Assembly (NCBI RefSeq): GCF_021917145.1
Contig: NC_061066.1
Coordinates: 2,897,640 to 2,961,639 of the forward strand
DNA from: Hypomesus transpacificus
Taxonomy: Eukaryota > Chordata > Actinopteri > Osmeriformes > Osmeridae
Direction: 5' to 3'
Length of the DNA stretch: 64,000 nt
The notes under the pieces were generated by a model that was not told where the DNA came from, made no database searches, and saw nothing but the letters and a program-made list of their open reading frames with translations. A program made the translations under genes and the position numbers. Below are positions 24,670 to 36,829 of this stretch, piece by piece. Position 1 is the first letter of the stretch. Every line of letters starts with the position of its first letter.

Positions 24670-24745
24670 TACAGTGACGTGACTCACCAAGCGGCCAACG
24701 AGCGCTAGGTTCCTACTATGAGTCCTTAACTTGCCGCTGCAGCGG

Positions 24746-24765
24746 GGATTTGCCCGGGCATGTCT
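24746..24765 (-). promoter_or_regulatory. Candidate p53 response element 3 (best match)
   Basis: Abutting half sites GGATTTGCCC and GGGCATGTCT: 19 of 20 positions match RRRCWWGYYY twice with no spacer, and the second half is perfect. The single mismatch is T for C in the core of the first half. In vertebrates mdm2 has an internal p53-induced promoter upstream of the first coding exon, which is where this site lies. Confidence 0.6.
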
Positions 24766-25159
24766 GCCTTTCCGAAGGCGCACCACCCAGCCCTGCTGCC
24801 TGCACGTCTAATCTCACTGTGTAATAACAAACCGAATGAGTGAGTGACACGGACAGAGTGACTCTATTATAAACAAAGAAAACAGCCGGGCAGTGTGACA
24901 GGTGAAGTATCGGACCAGTTGGACATGATGACGGCAGTTAGTTTGGAGCACCGTGGACATAGCACTGGACAATATGCAAATCACTGGACTAGAGAAGTGG
25001 AGTAGCACTTCTTCGCTCCGGCTGAGAGATCCAACTGAGCTAAGCTAGTTTGATGTTTCTGACAAACAACTAACGATAGTCAACGCCTGGGGACCTAATG
25101 TTCTGGTATCTTTCAGGACATGTTATGAACTTCAAAAAGTAATCTCCCTTTCAAGTAAA

Positions 25160-25350
25160 TAACATTACATTTATTCATTTGCCAGACGCTTCCATCCAAT
25201 GCAATGTACAATACTGCATTAAGTACAGCAGAAGATGAAGGATCACAAGTACATACTAGCTAGTTCTAACGGTGCTTGGCGGTCAGAGACGAGGAATGGT
25301 CTGTATTCATTAGTCACATCGCAAAGTAACCACATTTTAGAAAGCTCTGC
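25160..25350. repeat. Diverged dispersed repeat, copy B
   Basis: Second copy of the repeat at 23233-23440, same orientation. Its left end (ACATTTATTCATTTGCCAGA then CGCTT) is a recognisable reverse-oriented V-SINE-like tail; the rest matches copy A only in short blocks. Confidence 0.5.
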
Positions 25351-26589
25351 CTGGCATGTTGAATACAAATGTGATATTACTACAGTGCAACAATAGCATC
25401 TCAATTGCAGTAACGCACAGTTTTATCGGTTAGCTCAATGCCGAGGTCCATGGCAACTGAAAGGAATAAGTAATACACCACTTCAATATCACATAGCAAG
25501 AACATCCAGTTAACTCATCAGGACTTGCCAACCCGTCAGATATGTGACCTCGCCTTACGTTAAAGTGCTTGTCAGCTTAACTCAGTCATTTGTCATGAAC
25601 AAGTATCATGAGTAAACCACAGCCTCGCATTAACCAGGTAAAGTTGGCTAGCTAGCAATACTTACAGCAAATAAGAAATACGTCGTGTGTTAGCCTATAA
25701 TCAACACAATATGAATAACTAACATGACATTTAGAACAAAATCTACTGAAGACATTACGGGTTTGCAACTTTTGCAAACTATCTTCATAGCTGGTTCGCT
25801 CCCAGTGGACTACAATATAGCTACTGTTGCTCTACTCTATGCCTTCCCCGCCAAACAGTATCTCCAAAACAAAGAGCTAATAATATTGTAGTCTAGTACT
25901 AACATTAACCAATGAAACATATTTGTAAAATGGCTCAGGGTGATACAATGTGTCCTTACTTCTCTTGCAAAACAATTGTATGTTTACCTGGAGAACGGGA
26001 CGTTACAGTAACACACAAGCCACGTTCCCTCTTCAACATCTAACGGCTAAAACAATTAGGAAACTTCGAGGATGACGGGCCTAGTAGCTGTGTAGCCAAT
26101 AGCAACCACTCAAAACGTGTCAAACCGTACAATTTTAAGCGTAAAAATTCTGCCAAATTGGATATTATAGTTGTTACTAAGATAACTTTTAAATAATGTG
26201 CATGTTTATGTTGAAAAGACTGGTATTAATGATATCAGCACAAAGTAGTAGCACAGGCTATGAACACTTACTTTGACAATCGTCGTTTGAGGTTGTCTAC
26301 TTTGTCGCCCCTAGCGGTTGAAGTTTAAACGTTGCACGTGCCACACGGAAGACATACAAAATAGCCTGGTACTGGTGCAGTTAGAGTGTTAAGTAGCCCC
26401 CGACACACACACACACACGGTAGGCTATTTATTACACTCAGGTAGTAAATGCAAAGTTCGTTCGTTGTGATATTTGTCGACTCTACAAAGTTAATTGCCA
26501 GGGACTCACTGTTAAGAACCGAGGTGTATCAATGATGAGTATCAATAGGTCAATTCATCAACACATGGATTATTGTTCTTCCTTGAGTT

Positions 26590-27003
26590 TGATTGGCGTG
26601 TTGCAGCCAACTTAAAGATGCATATACCGCCACCTACTGTGCAGGAATGAGTAGCCAATCACTGCCTACCTACATTTCAACCTACACAAGACTGCTCGAA
26701 TCTACACATTGCCATACCCTACCCACCCTATGCCCCCAACCACTGCAACCACCCCAACCATGCTCCAGCCTGCTCCAGCCTCCCTGAATTCTCAGCCATC
26801 CTTTACCTGTCAACATAATACCATACGCAATGCAACAATACATGCTCTGTCTCCACCAAACACCCCTCACAGGACCCAGAATCATGTCCCCCTCTGACCT
26901 TCAGAGTTGAATTCAACCCTGTGTGCCCAATCCTCATCCTGGTCCACCCCTCCTGCTCCCTCCTGCTCCCCATCACACATACCTGCTCAACAGATAACAC
27001 CAT
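26590..27003 (-). mobile_element. Non-LTR retrotransposon (LINE) ORF2 3' fragment
   Basis: The minus strand encodes a LINE ORF2 C-terminal signature at about 26805-26950: RMRIGHTGLNSTL, followed by a CxxC-x-H-x-C pattern (CEGC then ETEHVLLHC). This block follows the RNase H region in teleost LINEs. The frame is broken by a stop soon afterwards and no reverse transcriptase domain remains, so this is a dead 3' fragment. Limits are approximate. Confidence 0.65.
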
Positions 27004-27399
27004 GAAATTGTTTAATTTGATAGGTCATGTTACACCATCCATGTGATGATGATGGAAAAAGATTGTTACCGTCGATATTTCTTGTCTGTAGGCAATTCTA
27101 AATATAGAATACGCCAACATTTTACTGAAGTCACTTGATCACATTAAACTGAGTATGTGATCTTCACATGGTTGCTGTGAAATCTTCCCCAGTCTGTCGT
27201 GGACAATGGTTTGTTTGTCCCTGTGGCCTGATTCAACACTTCCACACACTGTTTGATGCATTTGTGCATTCCCACATGCCAACATACATGTAAGAGCATG
27301 GGTATCATGCGTTGAAATCACAGGAAAGACAAAACCATCAGTTTATGCTCTAATGTTGTTGTATGCCAAACTTAAACACCAGGAAAATGTAGGGCCTGT

Positions 27400-27525
27400 G
27401 CTGAAGTGGGGAGGCCAAAACTCGGTGGTTAGAGGACTTGACTACAGATACAAAATCCTAGGTTCTTAAACCCCTGTTGTGTAAGTTCATTTTGGATCAA
27501 AGTGTCTGCTAGAATTCTTGATTAA
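27400..27525 (+). mobile_element. Degraded tRNA-derived SINE
   Basis: Worn head (GGTGGTTAGAGGACTTGACT) and box B-like TAGGTTCTTAAACCCC, followed by a V-SINE-like block (GGATCAAAGTGTCTGCTAGA). Clearly older than the copy at 23.8 kb. Confidence 0.55.
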
Positions 27526-30102
27526 TACAAGGGTTCTTTCATCAGGAGGAACCCTGTTGTTATTTGGGGTCCTCTGAATACTCCACAATCACTTACGGAC
27601 AAGATACTCACCAAGGTATGAAATGACAGTTGACTCTTGGCGGTCCACTAAAATGTAATAATTAAACATTCTGAAGAGTTTTTGCAATCTATTTTATACT
27701 TTTTGCACTTTACAATGGTAAGGAATCTTATTTTTGGGATTTGAACAATAATTTAAGATTAGATCACTTCATATTCACTCCTGAAATGTATATCAAGCCC
27801 TACTGACTTTCCATGATACTTGGTCTACTTAAAGATCTGGTATATAGTTTTTCACTGATGTGAATCTGTGGCCCTCTAGTGGTGGTGACCATTATAACTT
27901 ACCAGGACCTGGATATACAGACATATGTTTAATGGGAGCTGAAGCAACATCATTATTAATGACTTCAGCGAACAAATATACAATTTGGACAATATATTCT
28001 GCCCAATTGTTGCCACTTAGGAGCTAGAGATTATATAATGTACAATAAAGGTGTTCATTTCTTGGACATGTTTAAAACCAACCACTTTAGCTGCCATGTC
28101 TGTCTCCTAGATACCTCTACCCTGCCCTGTGTTCCCAGCTTTTTACTGATCATCACAGCCCATGTTTCCGCCCTGCCTGCTGGGGTTCTGTCCAGACTCG
28201 TTAAACCTTTCTCCCTGGTGGTCCCGCACTGAAGCCAGCTCAGCTGATAACACTTATCTGAACTACCTATCACTCCACACAGAGCTAACTCAGACACACA
28301 TACATGCTCACACAGTTTGTCTTTCTTATACCTTCACATGCAGAGACCTGACACACACAAACACATATTTCACACACACACCACTGTTGGCTTTTGTCCT
28401 CCTAAAGGAATATACACTTTAACAATGGGCTAATCTATTTGAATGTCCACCACCAGCCCAAATGTCATTTTTACAATACGAGGTGAACATTAACTGAGTT
28501 GGAGGCGAATTGGCTGAACTATTCTGCTTGACAGTATATCTGCTATCAATCTGTCTCGTGTTCTGCCTGTGATGGTTTCCATGGCTGCCCCAGTTTCCTG
28601 TTGTTATGTTCACCTGCCATTCTTTGCCGACCTGTTCCCAGGACAGTGCAGTGGGTGATCATAAAGGAGTGAGGATGTGGAGAAGGTGATTGTCCCCAAG
28701 TGTGTTTTAACCCAAGAGACGATGTTGGCTCAGTGCCTGTGCTTCTCTGTTTGGCGCAGAGAAGGGATGCTGTTGCTGTTTGTGTTTGGGTTGATACTTC
28801 TGCAAGAACAGACATATACAGTATAATAATTTCCTTGCACAGAGAGAGAAAGAGAGATGAAATACACTTTGTGCAACACACATTCATGCCTGTATGGTAA
28901 GAGATGTTCTCTATCAGACATCTTCCCCTCAATGCAAAATCACACCCACCCATTAGCAACAACAAAACCTACGAAATTGCTTCGCGCCAGGTATGCAAGC
29001 ACCTGAGAAATCTATGCAGGAATCTGATTGAAATCTCAACCAAAACAGAAAACATCCATAATGGCAGAGTTTTCTTTTAATAAAAGTAGCTCCTGCACCC
29101 CATCTTAACATTTGTACTGAACCATATATACCCACCTGGGTACCTGCACTCAGGTAATTATTGCTTCTAACGTGCATTACACAACCAAACACCTTTGTGT
29201 GGATGCGTCATGCCTCTATGACACTGAACATCATTGTTCCTTGCCAGCACGGTTCACCTGCTCTCGACCCTGCTGCTCTCCCTCTCTCCCACTGCAACCA
29301 ACACGCTGTATGTGCCTGTATTAATGTTTGTCCTTTCTGCGGTTTCCCTATCAGAGAGATATAGGAAGTGCACGCTACCCCGGTGCAGGTATGAGGAGAA
29401 GGGTGGAAAGATAAACAGATAAATAAATGGAGTGGAGGATGGAGGGATGTGTGACAGCATTCTGGTGTTTACCTCTGAGCTTCCTCTCTGAGGCTGAGGG
29501 CTTTCTTTTCAAATGCATTCCTCAGGCTATTAGAGAGATGCGCCACGGAAAACTACTCCAGATGGGGGTCGAGGAGGAGGTGGAAGAGACTTGGGAATGT
29601 CGTTGAAATATCATATGAAACCAATTGCTTTCCAATAATAATAGCAATCAGCTTTGTATAAACGCTGATTCTTATGAGCAATTATGTCATCAACTCAGTT
29701 ATGATTACACACAGATGTTAAATTTGAAATTGTTTTAATCATCCCCAAATACTGTTTGTAGTTGCATGTACCATCTCTAATTTAATCACTTGAGTGCATT
29801 ACCTTCAAAGGTATAACTTCAAAGATTGCAATAGAGTAAAGGAAAGTTAAATGTATTATATCTACATACAGGGCATTACCATAATTGTATGTGTTGCAAA
29901 CAAACATGAAACAGACATGAACAAAAGCTGGAGATGACTCCAGACTCAGAAACGCAAGAACTGTGATCTATTTCCCTTCTAGAAAAATAATGCAACATGC
30001 TAGTTTAAGCATTTGATGGTGACACCTCATGTAGCAGGGCATGGCAACATAATTCATTTGACCGTTTGTCATAAGTACGCTAAATAGTTTTAGCATTTCA
30101 CT

Positions 30103-30648
30103 CTAGTAATGAACCTCTCCACAGTCGCTCAGGCTGGCTCTGGACTCCCCATCGCTGTTATTACACTCTGCCCTCTGCGGCGCTGACGCACTGATGCGCC
30201 TCTCTCCAAGTGACATTTCAATTCCACCAGTAGATCCGTTGAAGTCCAAGAGACCCTGCAAGTGTTTAATGTAGTCTATTGCTGCGCGCAGCGTCTCTAC
30301 CTTGCTGAGTCGTTTGTCCTCGAACTCTTGGGGTAGATGCTCACGAAGACGCGTATAACCCTCGTTCACGCAGCGCACACGTTGCCGCTCCCTCTCGTTT
30401 CGTTTGCGGATAAACGTGGGCTCGAAGGAATAGTCATACATGTCGAGATGCCCGTGAAAAGGAAAATAGGAAAGCCGCCCTGCGAATCTAGGACCATAAA
30501 CTGGGCCCAAGTAAGTTGCATCCAGGTGAAATGGCGCCAGTCCTAGTGCGTCCTTGTATTGCGCTGCGTGATGCTCCATGGAGATGCCAAGCGCCAAGGG
30601 TCGGACGTATGGGATTCGCTCGAAAAACTGCTCGGCGTGGTGAGACAT
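30103..30648 (-). CDS. ascl4: Achaete-scute family bHLH transcription factor 4
   Basis: 181-aa nuclear DNA-binding factor. The basic region (RKRNERERQRVRCVNEGY) starts at about residue 81, and helix-loop-helix follows through KRLSKVETLRAAIDYIKHLQ, near residue 136. The sequence before the basic region (FEPTFIRKRNE) and the tail RAECNNSDGESRAS match ASCL4 rather than ASCL1/2, and the prdm4 neighbour supports this (human PRDM4-ASCL4, 12q23.3). I start at the Met of MSHHAEQFF: a pyrimidine-rich acceptor (TTCTTTTCAG then AGAAATG) lies just upstream, so the reading frame further upstream is probably intron. A GAG-GTAAAA donor near 30765 could end a 5' UTR exon. ASCL3 or ASCL5 is the main alternative. 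Confidence 0.88.
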   Translation of the reverse strand: MSHHAEQFFERIPYVRPLALGISMEHHAAQYKDALGLAPFHLDATYLGPVYGPRFAGRLSYFPFHGHLDMYDYSFEPTFIRKRNERERQRVRCVNEGYTRLREHLPQEFEDKRLSKVETLRAAIDYIKHLQGLLDFNGSTGGIEMSLGERRISASAPQRAECNNSDGESRASLSDCGEVHY

Positions 30649-31843
30649 TTCTCTGAAAAGAACGTATTTATCAGTATTTAGGGTCCTGTGGAAACGATAT
30701 AGTAATGGTGCATAATAAAATAGCAACGTTCCAGCCCATCAGACAATTAATTAATGGGTTTTACCTCCTCTCAAGTTCTTCATCATCTCTCATCATGCGT
30801 TGATCGTTTGTCCGTTTGGTAAAGGACTTTCCTAAACTTTGGTGATGTGTGACCCAGTTGACCAAATCCGCCAATGTGACGAATGTCAACTTTTCTTTTG
30901 GTTATAATAGTTGAGGCTGTTATGAACTGGGCGGAGATACAGCTTTTTACCACCTCCATGCTCTTATCTCTAAAATAAATAAACTATCTGCCTAGCGCAC
31001 TAACTGTAGTTGGCCAGGTGAGAAAAAACTATCCTGGTTTATCGATTTACATAACTACAGGTTTGTTAGCTACACCTGGGCTCACTATGTACTTTTGTGA
31101 CAGTTATTATAATTGTAAAATACATACTCATGAAACGGTGCACACATCCTGTGACACAGCTCCTGCTGCGCATGCCCAGTAACAACAGCACACAATGTCA
31201 TGGACGCGTTCAGGGAGGATATCTTGGTATGTTATTGTTTTCACACAGTCTTCAACAACGTTTTAGTTCATTTATTTTAAACAGGATGCAGACCGTATTA
31301 CATCATTAGGTCAATAAACTCCTACGATCAAATATGTGCTTGACGTAGACTCCATTATTTGGTTGTATTGAATAGAATCTTCAGATAATGGCTTGTCTAG
31401 CTAGCTAGGCTATTTAGCTAGTAGCTAGCTAGCTCTAGCTAACAAGCCAAACGTTTAACATACTTCAAATTAACATGAAGAATGTGAGTATCAAGCTACT
31501 AAATAGAGCTGCCAATGACACATTTTGAAGATAGCTTGTCAGTGAAGCTGTACCAGCTAGCTAACTTAGACTTTAAACTGTTCGCATAATCTAAATAGCT
31601 AACCAACGGTGTATGTCTTGCAATGTGTTTAAAATATTGCCTAATGTTATTATGTCTCTCCTCTGTAAGCATTGGAATGCAATCTCCGCGTCGTCGTTAG
31701 TGAAAATGAACCTCTGAACAATCAGGTAACCAGTTAGTTACAGTTTATCCAGCTCCTGTTCCTAGTGCCTGTAGCTGTTTAGCTAGCGAGCTATAAACAG
31801 TCAACTACTCTGTCTTAAAGACCCTGAATCTTATCTTTCCAGA
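30649..31843. other. Divergent ascl4-prdm4 promoter region
   Basis: No coding sequence seen. It should carry both promoters and the 5' UTR exons of ascl4 (left) and prdm4 (right). Around 31395-31440 there is a cluster of TAGCTAGC words. The prdm4 start codon follows an acceptor (TTATCTTTCCAG) directly, so prdm4 has at least one non-coding 5' exon here. Confidence 0.6.
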
Positions 31844-34800
31844 ATGAATGACATGAACCTCAGTCCAGTGGGCATGGACCAGCTTAGTGTGCCCTCTGTG
31901 AGTGCCAGCCACATGGGTCTGCCCACCTCCCCGACCCACAACCCAATACCCACAGCAGGTGACTACACTTTTCTGGTCAGAACAAAGCTTCAATGAGCTT
32001 CTGTACAAGACCTTTCTCTTCAAGATGTGTTTACTTTTCTGTAAGGCAGAGAGATAAGAAGACGTTGTTTTTCTGCAGGCATGCCGGTGGCCATACCCAG
32101 CTTGGGTCCTTCTCTAGGGTCCTTGCCGTCAGCCCTGTCCCTCATGCTTCCGCATGCAGGGGTGATGTGTGGCCTCCCTGAGAGGAACTACTCGCTGCCT
32201 CCTCCACCCTACCCACACCTGGAGAGCAGCTACTTCAGACACATACTACCTGGTAGTGTTTGACAGAAGTGTGCTGTACTGTACTTCTTTTTCCAACTAA
32301 TTGTAGCCCTTATTTATGGATCATTTATAGTTCTAGAACATTCATGGATTGCTCCTAGACATATTTTATTATCTATTCACTTTGAGTCGAATGTGATTAG
32401 TGTATTTTGCCAGGCATCTTCCATAGTGGCTGGAGTTGGAGGTTAGTGAACATGTGAACCTTACAGTATTTGCTATGTTCTCTCTCGGAAGGTATCCTGT
32501 CCTACCTGGCTGACCGTCCACCTCCCCAATACATCCACCCTAGCAGCCTCAACATGGATGGGACTCTGGCCGTGCCCAGCAACAACCCCCCAGGCATGGA
32601 CCACTACAGTGGAACGGGAGGCCCCCTAGAGCAAGGTCTGGTGTCCCTGGACTCCCGACAGGTGGGGGGTCAGGGGGACCTTCACTCGGGCGGCAACCAC
32701 GAGGTGCAGCTGGACTCCAATGGACTAGCCATGGAGTCCCGAGTCAGCAGCCCCATGTCCCCTGACCGCATGAGGGAGGAGCTGGCCTCTATGGAGGGGG
32801 TAGGGGTGGTGGCTGAGAACCAGCAGCAGCTTGGGGGGAGGTCTCAGAACCACGAAGGCCTGGGTGGGGTGGACTCTTCTGGGAGTGTGATGCCCCTGCA
32901 TGGACCCCCTGGGCTGGAGCTGTCGGTGGTGATGGAACCTGAACACCTGGGGGGTCGGGTAGGGAACGCAGGGGGAGGAGGAGGAGGGGGCCTGGGGGAG
33001 GCCCTCCATACGTCGGGCGAGCTGAACTCCGGGGTGGTCAGTGTGGTCCTGTCAGGCTCCATGGCTCCCCAATCCCAGTTGGAGCCCGTATCCCTGCATG
33101 GGCACACGGGGATGGGGCTGGAGCAGGTAAACGTGTCCCCCATCACAGCCGAGGTGTCCCTGGGGCCAGAGAACAGCCTGGTGCTGGTCAACTCCACCCT
33201 GCAGCTGGAGGATTCAACGTCCAACAAGGAGAACATGGTCACCGCCTTCACCATCTGTGAGTCTTACTCTGCATGCCATTTTGACTGTCACTGTCATTTG
33301 GATTGAAGTCCAAATACACAAATTCAACCGTTGTGCCAGTGCAGTGGTTTGGCGAAAATCTCCGTCTGTTAACGTGATCTGTGTTGTGTGTTTACAGGGT
33401 GTACCCTTTGTGAACGCTCCTATCCCTCCGACTGCCCAGAACACGGTCCAGTCACCTTCATCCCTGACACGCCCATCCAGAGCCGAGCCCGTCTCTCCCT
33501 GCCCCGCCCCCTCTGCCTCCGCATCTCCGTAGCTGGCGAGCCTTTGGGTAAGTCAGACACACATCTCAACAAGTGTGTGTTTGTGTGTCATCACGTGTGC
33601 ATCATATACTAAGTGTGTTTCTCTGTGTCTCAGGTGTGTTTGCGCGAGACATCATTCCCCCCAGGACCTGCTTCGGGCCAATGGTTGGGCAGCACTGTAG
33701 CAATGTCGACCTTTCTGATTGGCCGGACAAGGACACACCCCAGATATGGAAGGTCAGTAGGCTGATATTTACAGCCTGATTATGAAGTGTGCATAACGGC
33801 AAAGCTAGTGACACCATCCATGTTCCTGTTTCAGATGTTCCACAACAACGTTTTGGAGTTCTGCATTGTGACCACAGATGAGAACGAATGCAACTGGATG
33901 ATGTTTGTCCGAAAGGCAAGGTAACGCTCTCGCTCTCTTGCAAGCCTATTCACCAGTTAATAAATTCGAACTGTAGATGCATACAGAGAGCATACATATA
34001 ATTTAAAATACAAATCAGACATGCATGTACGTTATATGTATACATGTAGGTGTCTAGACAACAGAACATCTCAGAGGGCAAGCCTCTGAAGAATGATATT
34101 GAAACGTGATGGTGATGACGTTCTGTGTGCAGGACCAGTGAGGAACAGAACCTGGTGGCCTACCCTGACAACGGCAAGCTGTTCTTCTGCACCTCCACCG
34201 AGATCCTGCCTGACCAGGAACTGCTCTTCTACTACACCAGAGACTACTGCAGGCAGATGGGTAGGAACGCAGTTCAGTTGACCCCCTTTGTTTTCAATCA
34301 GTCTCCTTGAGTGAGACCAAACTTTCCCGGTTATGCGGTCATATTGAAGAGTTGACCTTGAACTCATGTTGGCTGAGAGTGCGATGTTTTGAATCTTACT
34401 TGAGGATCTGTGTCCTGTCCCCCATGTGTAGTTGTCTCCCAGGTGCCTGAGGGTCAAGTCTGTCAGTGTGGGAAAGAATGCTCCTCCTTCGCTGAACTCA
34501 AGTCTCACCTAAACAGCCATAACAGCCACAGCCACCCCCATGCCCACAGCCCCTCTCAGGACCACTCGCAGCAACAGCAGCAGCAGCAACACCACGCCCA
34601 CCAGGAAGAGAAACTAGCCAATGGGACCTCGAGCTCCTCCTCTTCCCCCTGGCCCTGCCACTCGCATAACAACAGCCTCTCCGGCACCAACGCGAACACT
34701 GCCGGTCACGGCCACGCGAGGGAGAGGAGGTTTAAGTGCAGCGTGTGCTCCAGGGCCTTCACCACCACCACCAAGCTCAACGTCCACTTCATGGGTCACG

Positions 34801-35770
34801 TGGGCATGAAGCCACACAAGTGTGAATACTGCAGCAAGGCCTTCAGTGACCCCAGTAACCTGCGCATGCACCTCAGGATCCACACAGGTGAGGTCACTGG
34901 CGAACACACGGGACATGGAAACTCCATTTCTGTCCCATTTCAAGTCTCTCTGTCACTCTTAACTTCCTCTGTCTTTGTCGCACACGCACGCTTAACGTCT
35001 GACAATCGATTCATGGCCACGCTGTGTCTGTCTACACCCACTGAACGTGATGGTTGCTGTGGTGGACCTCCTCCCAGGTCAGAAGAACTACAGGTGTACG
35101 GTGTGTGAGAAGTCCTTCACCCAGAAGTCCCACGTGGCGTCTCACATGGTGATCCACACGGGAGCCAAGAAGATGAACTGCGAACTCTGTGACAGGACGT
35201 TCATCAGGAAGCACGACCTCAAGCAGCACATGTTCACGCACACTCAGTAAGACCCATGTTGGCTGTCCTCCGGGATACACAGTAGAGGGTGTGGTGCATG
35301 AAGCTATCTGTGGTTATATCGATGACAGTGCTTCTCAAGGGTTATTTGTGGTCTTTCTAAATGGATTAACTTCTCCCGTCAATTTCCCCACCTCCTTTTG
35401 TACCACCAGGGAGCGCCAGATCCAGTGTCCGAAGTGTGACAAACACTTCCTGAACACCAACCACCTGAAGAAACACATGAACTCTCACGAGGGCAGGCGG
35501 GACTACATCTGTGAGAAGTGTCACAAGGCCTTCCTCACCAAGTACCACCTCACACGCCACCTCAAGATCTGTAAGGGCCCCAAAACGGACAGGGGTCCCC
35601 GGCAGGATGAGGAGGGGGAGGAAGAGGAGGAGGAGGAGGAAGAGGAGGAGGAGGAGAACGATAGTGGAGGTGGAGGAGTGGAAAGACTTATCGATCCAAC
35701 AAGCAGCGAGGACTGTGCTTTAGAAGTAAGTGGTTATGCTTCCGAAAAATCCTTATCACCTCATCATTGA
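31844..35770 (+). CDS. prdm4: PR/SET domain zinc-finger protein 4
   Basis: Transcription factor of the PRDM family. Coding exons: 31844-31958, 32079-32252, 32492-33256, 33398-33547, 33634-33752, 33835-33920, 34133-34260, 34432-34887, 35078-35246, 35410-35770. All are in phase, giving 840 aa (human 801). The N terminus [14 protein letters not shown] and [20 protein letters not shown] are PRDM4 hallmarks. A zinc-knuckle-like segment ([17 protein letters not shown]) starts at about residue 352, followed by the PR/SET domain to about residue 512 ([25 protein letters not shown]). A CxCGKEC segment and a Gln/His/Ser-rich linker precede six zinc fingers. Fingers 1-5 are C2H2; the last ends HLKIC, so C2HC, as in human. 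The tail has a poly-Glu run of about 15 residues. The exon 8 acceptor (GTGTAG before TTGTCTCCCAG) was chosen because it alone keeps the frame. Confidence 0.96.
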
Positions 35771-36829
35771 CTCAGCATTCTATTGTGCCTCATTTATCAT
35801 GTTAATTTATTGGGCTTTTGTTTTTACTATGTATTTGTATCTTTTCTGTTCAGTCTAAATTCTTTTGTCCGGATGCTTGCCAAACAATGGGCACAATGAA
35901 CCAATTAAAATGCCATACAGCATACATATGTCACAGCAAACAAAATCACATTGATAATAGCAGACAACTTCACATTTTCATGACGTACACTGAGTATATG
36001 AAATTGACATAATATTGAGATGTGTGTACTCATCTTGATAAAGAAAATATTTTAGCTTTTTAAGTGTGTCACATGGCAGTGAACCTCTTGGAATTTGTCT
36101 GGATCATATTGTTATTTTGTACATAAGTCACTTTTTACTCAAAGTATTTATGGAAGAGAAGAATTTAGTTCAAATCAAGACTGTGTTCTGGTGCTGAATG
36201 AATGTGAGTGTGTTGTTAAATAAATATCTTTGTTTATATTTCTGTATTCGTTCCTTAACAGTACTAGATTATATTGGTTGCTGACTCATGCCAGGAGCAA
36301 GGGGAACTGGGATGTGGGTTATGGTCTGGTATGTAGGTATCAAAGTATAGAAACACAACAGGTGAAGCTTAATAGTTTGTTCCATTGCAACAGCTGCAGA
36401 GCCCTGTCTCTGCCATTTTGGACTGTGAATCCAATTAAATGTCACTCCAATAAATATGCTGTATAAAGGTACAAAATTATCAATATTTCACCCCATATAT
36501 TTAATGTTGCTTCCAAAATAATTTGTTAAACAATTATATACATATATTGCTATATAAATATTACATAAAAATTATTTACGTGCTTATTACATTTGTTGAA
36601 GAACCAAGCCGAAATGTGAAAACCATTCCTTCAGTTACATGAATTACAGATGATTTACTGATGACTTATACGCGATTTTGTGTGCATGAAATATGATGAA
36701 TTTTGATCTGTATACTGTATATCTAACCATGTAGATAAGTGACTTTTTGTAATTCTCCTTGTCACACACCACCCCCCTCTGTTTTGTAAAAAGGGCTATA
36801 CCATGATCTCAAGAGCTACAAAAAGGTGT
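35771..36829. other. prdm4 3' UTR and intergenic region
   Basis: AT-rich with no coding sequence. Plus-strand AATAAA signals at 36219-36224 and 36449-36454 are candidate prdm4 poly(A) signals. The right end is probably 3' UTR of the convergent THAP gene. Confidence 0.65.
36219..36224 (+). terminator. Candidate prdm4 poly(A) signal
   Basis: AATAAA 449 bases after the stop codon, in AT-rich DNA with T-rich sequence just downstream. A second AATAAA at 36449 is an alternative. Confidence 0.5.

Larger units (their letters stand above)
24319..30102. other. mdm2 upstream region to ascl4, no gene seen
   Basis: 24319-26330 should contain the mdm2 promoters and non-coding 5' exons: it has p53-like sites at 24.58-24.77 kb and a CCAAT block (TAGCCAATAGC) near 26093. 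26.6-27.0 kb holds a LINE fragment and 27.4 kb a worn SINE. 27.5-30.1 kb is AT-rich unique sequence; none of its small open frames looks like protein. The ascl4 3' UTR probably occupies the last few hundred bases. Confidence 0.55.

Noticed and set aside
28546-28965. 139-aa minus-strand open frame between mdm2 and ascl4
   Set aside because: No recognisable domain, no splice context, unremarkable composition in AT-rich intergenic DNA.
30649-30726. Upstream in-frame extension of ascl4 by 26 residues (MLFYYAPLL...)
   Set aside because: A good splice acceptor (TTCTTTTCAG) lies between it and the MSHHAEQ start, and the extension is not ASCL-like.
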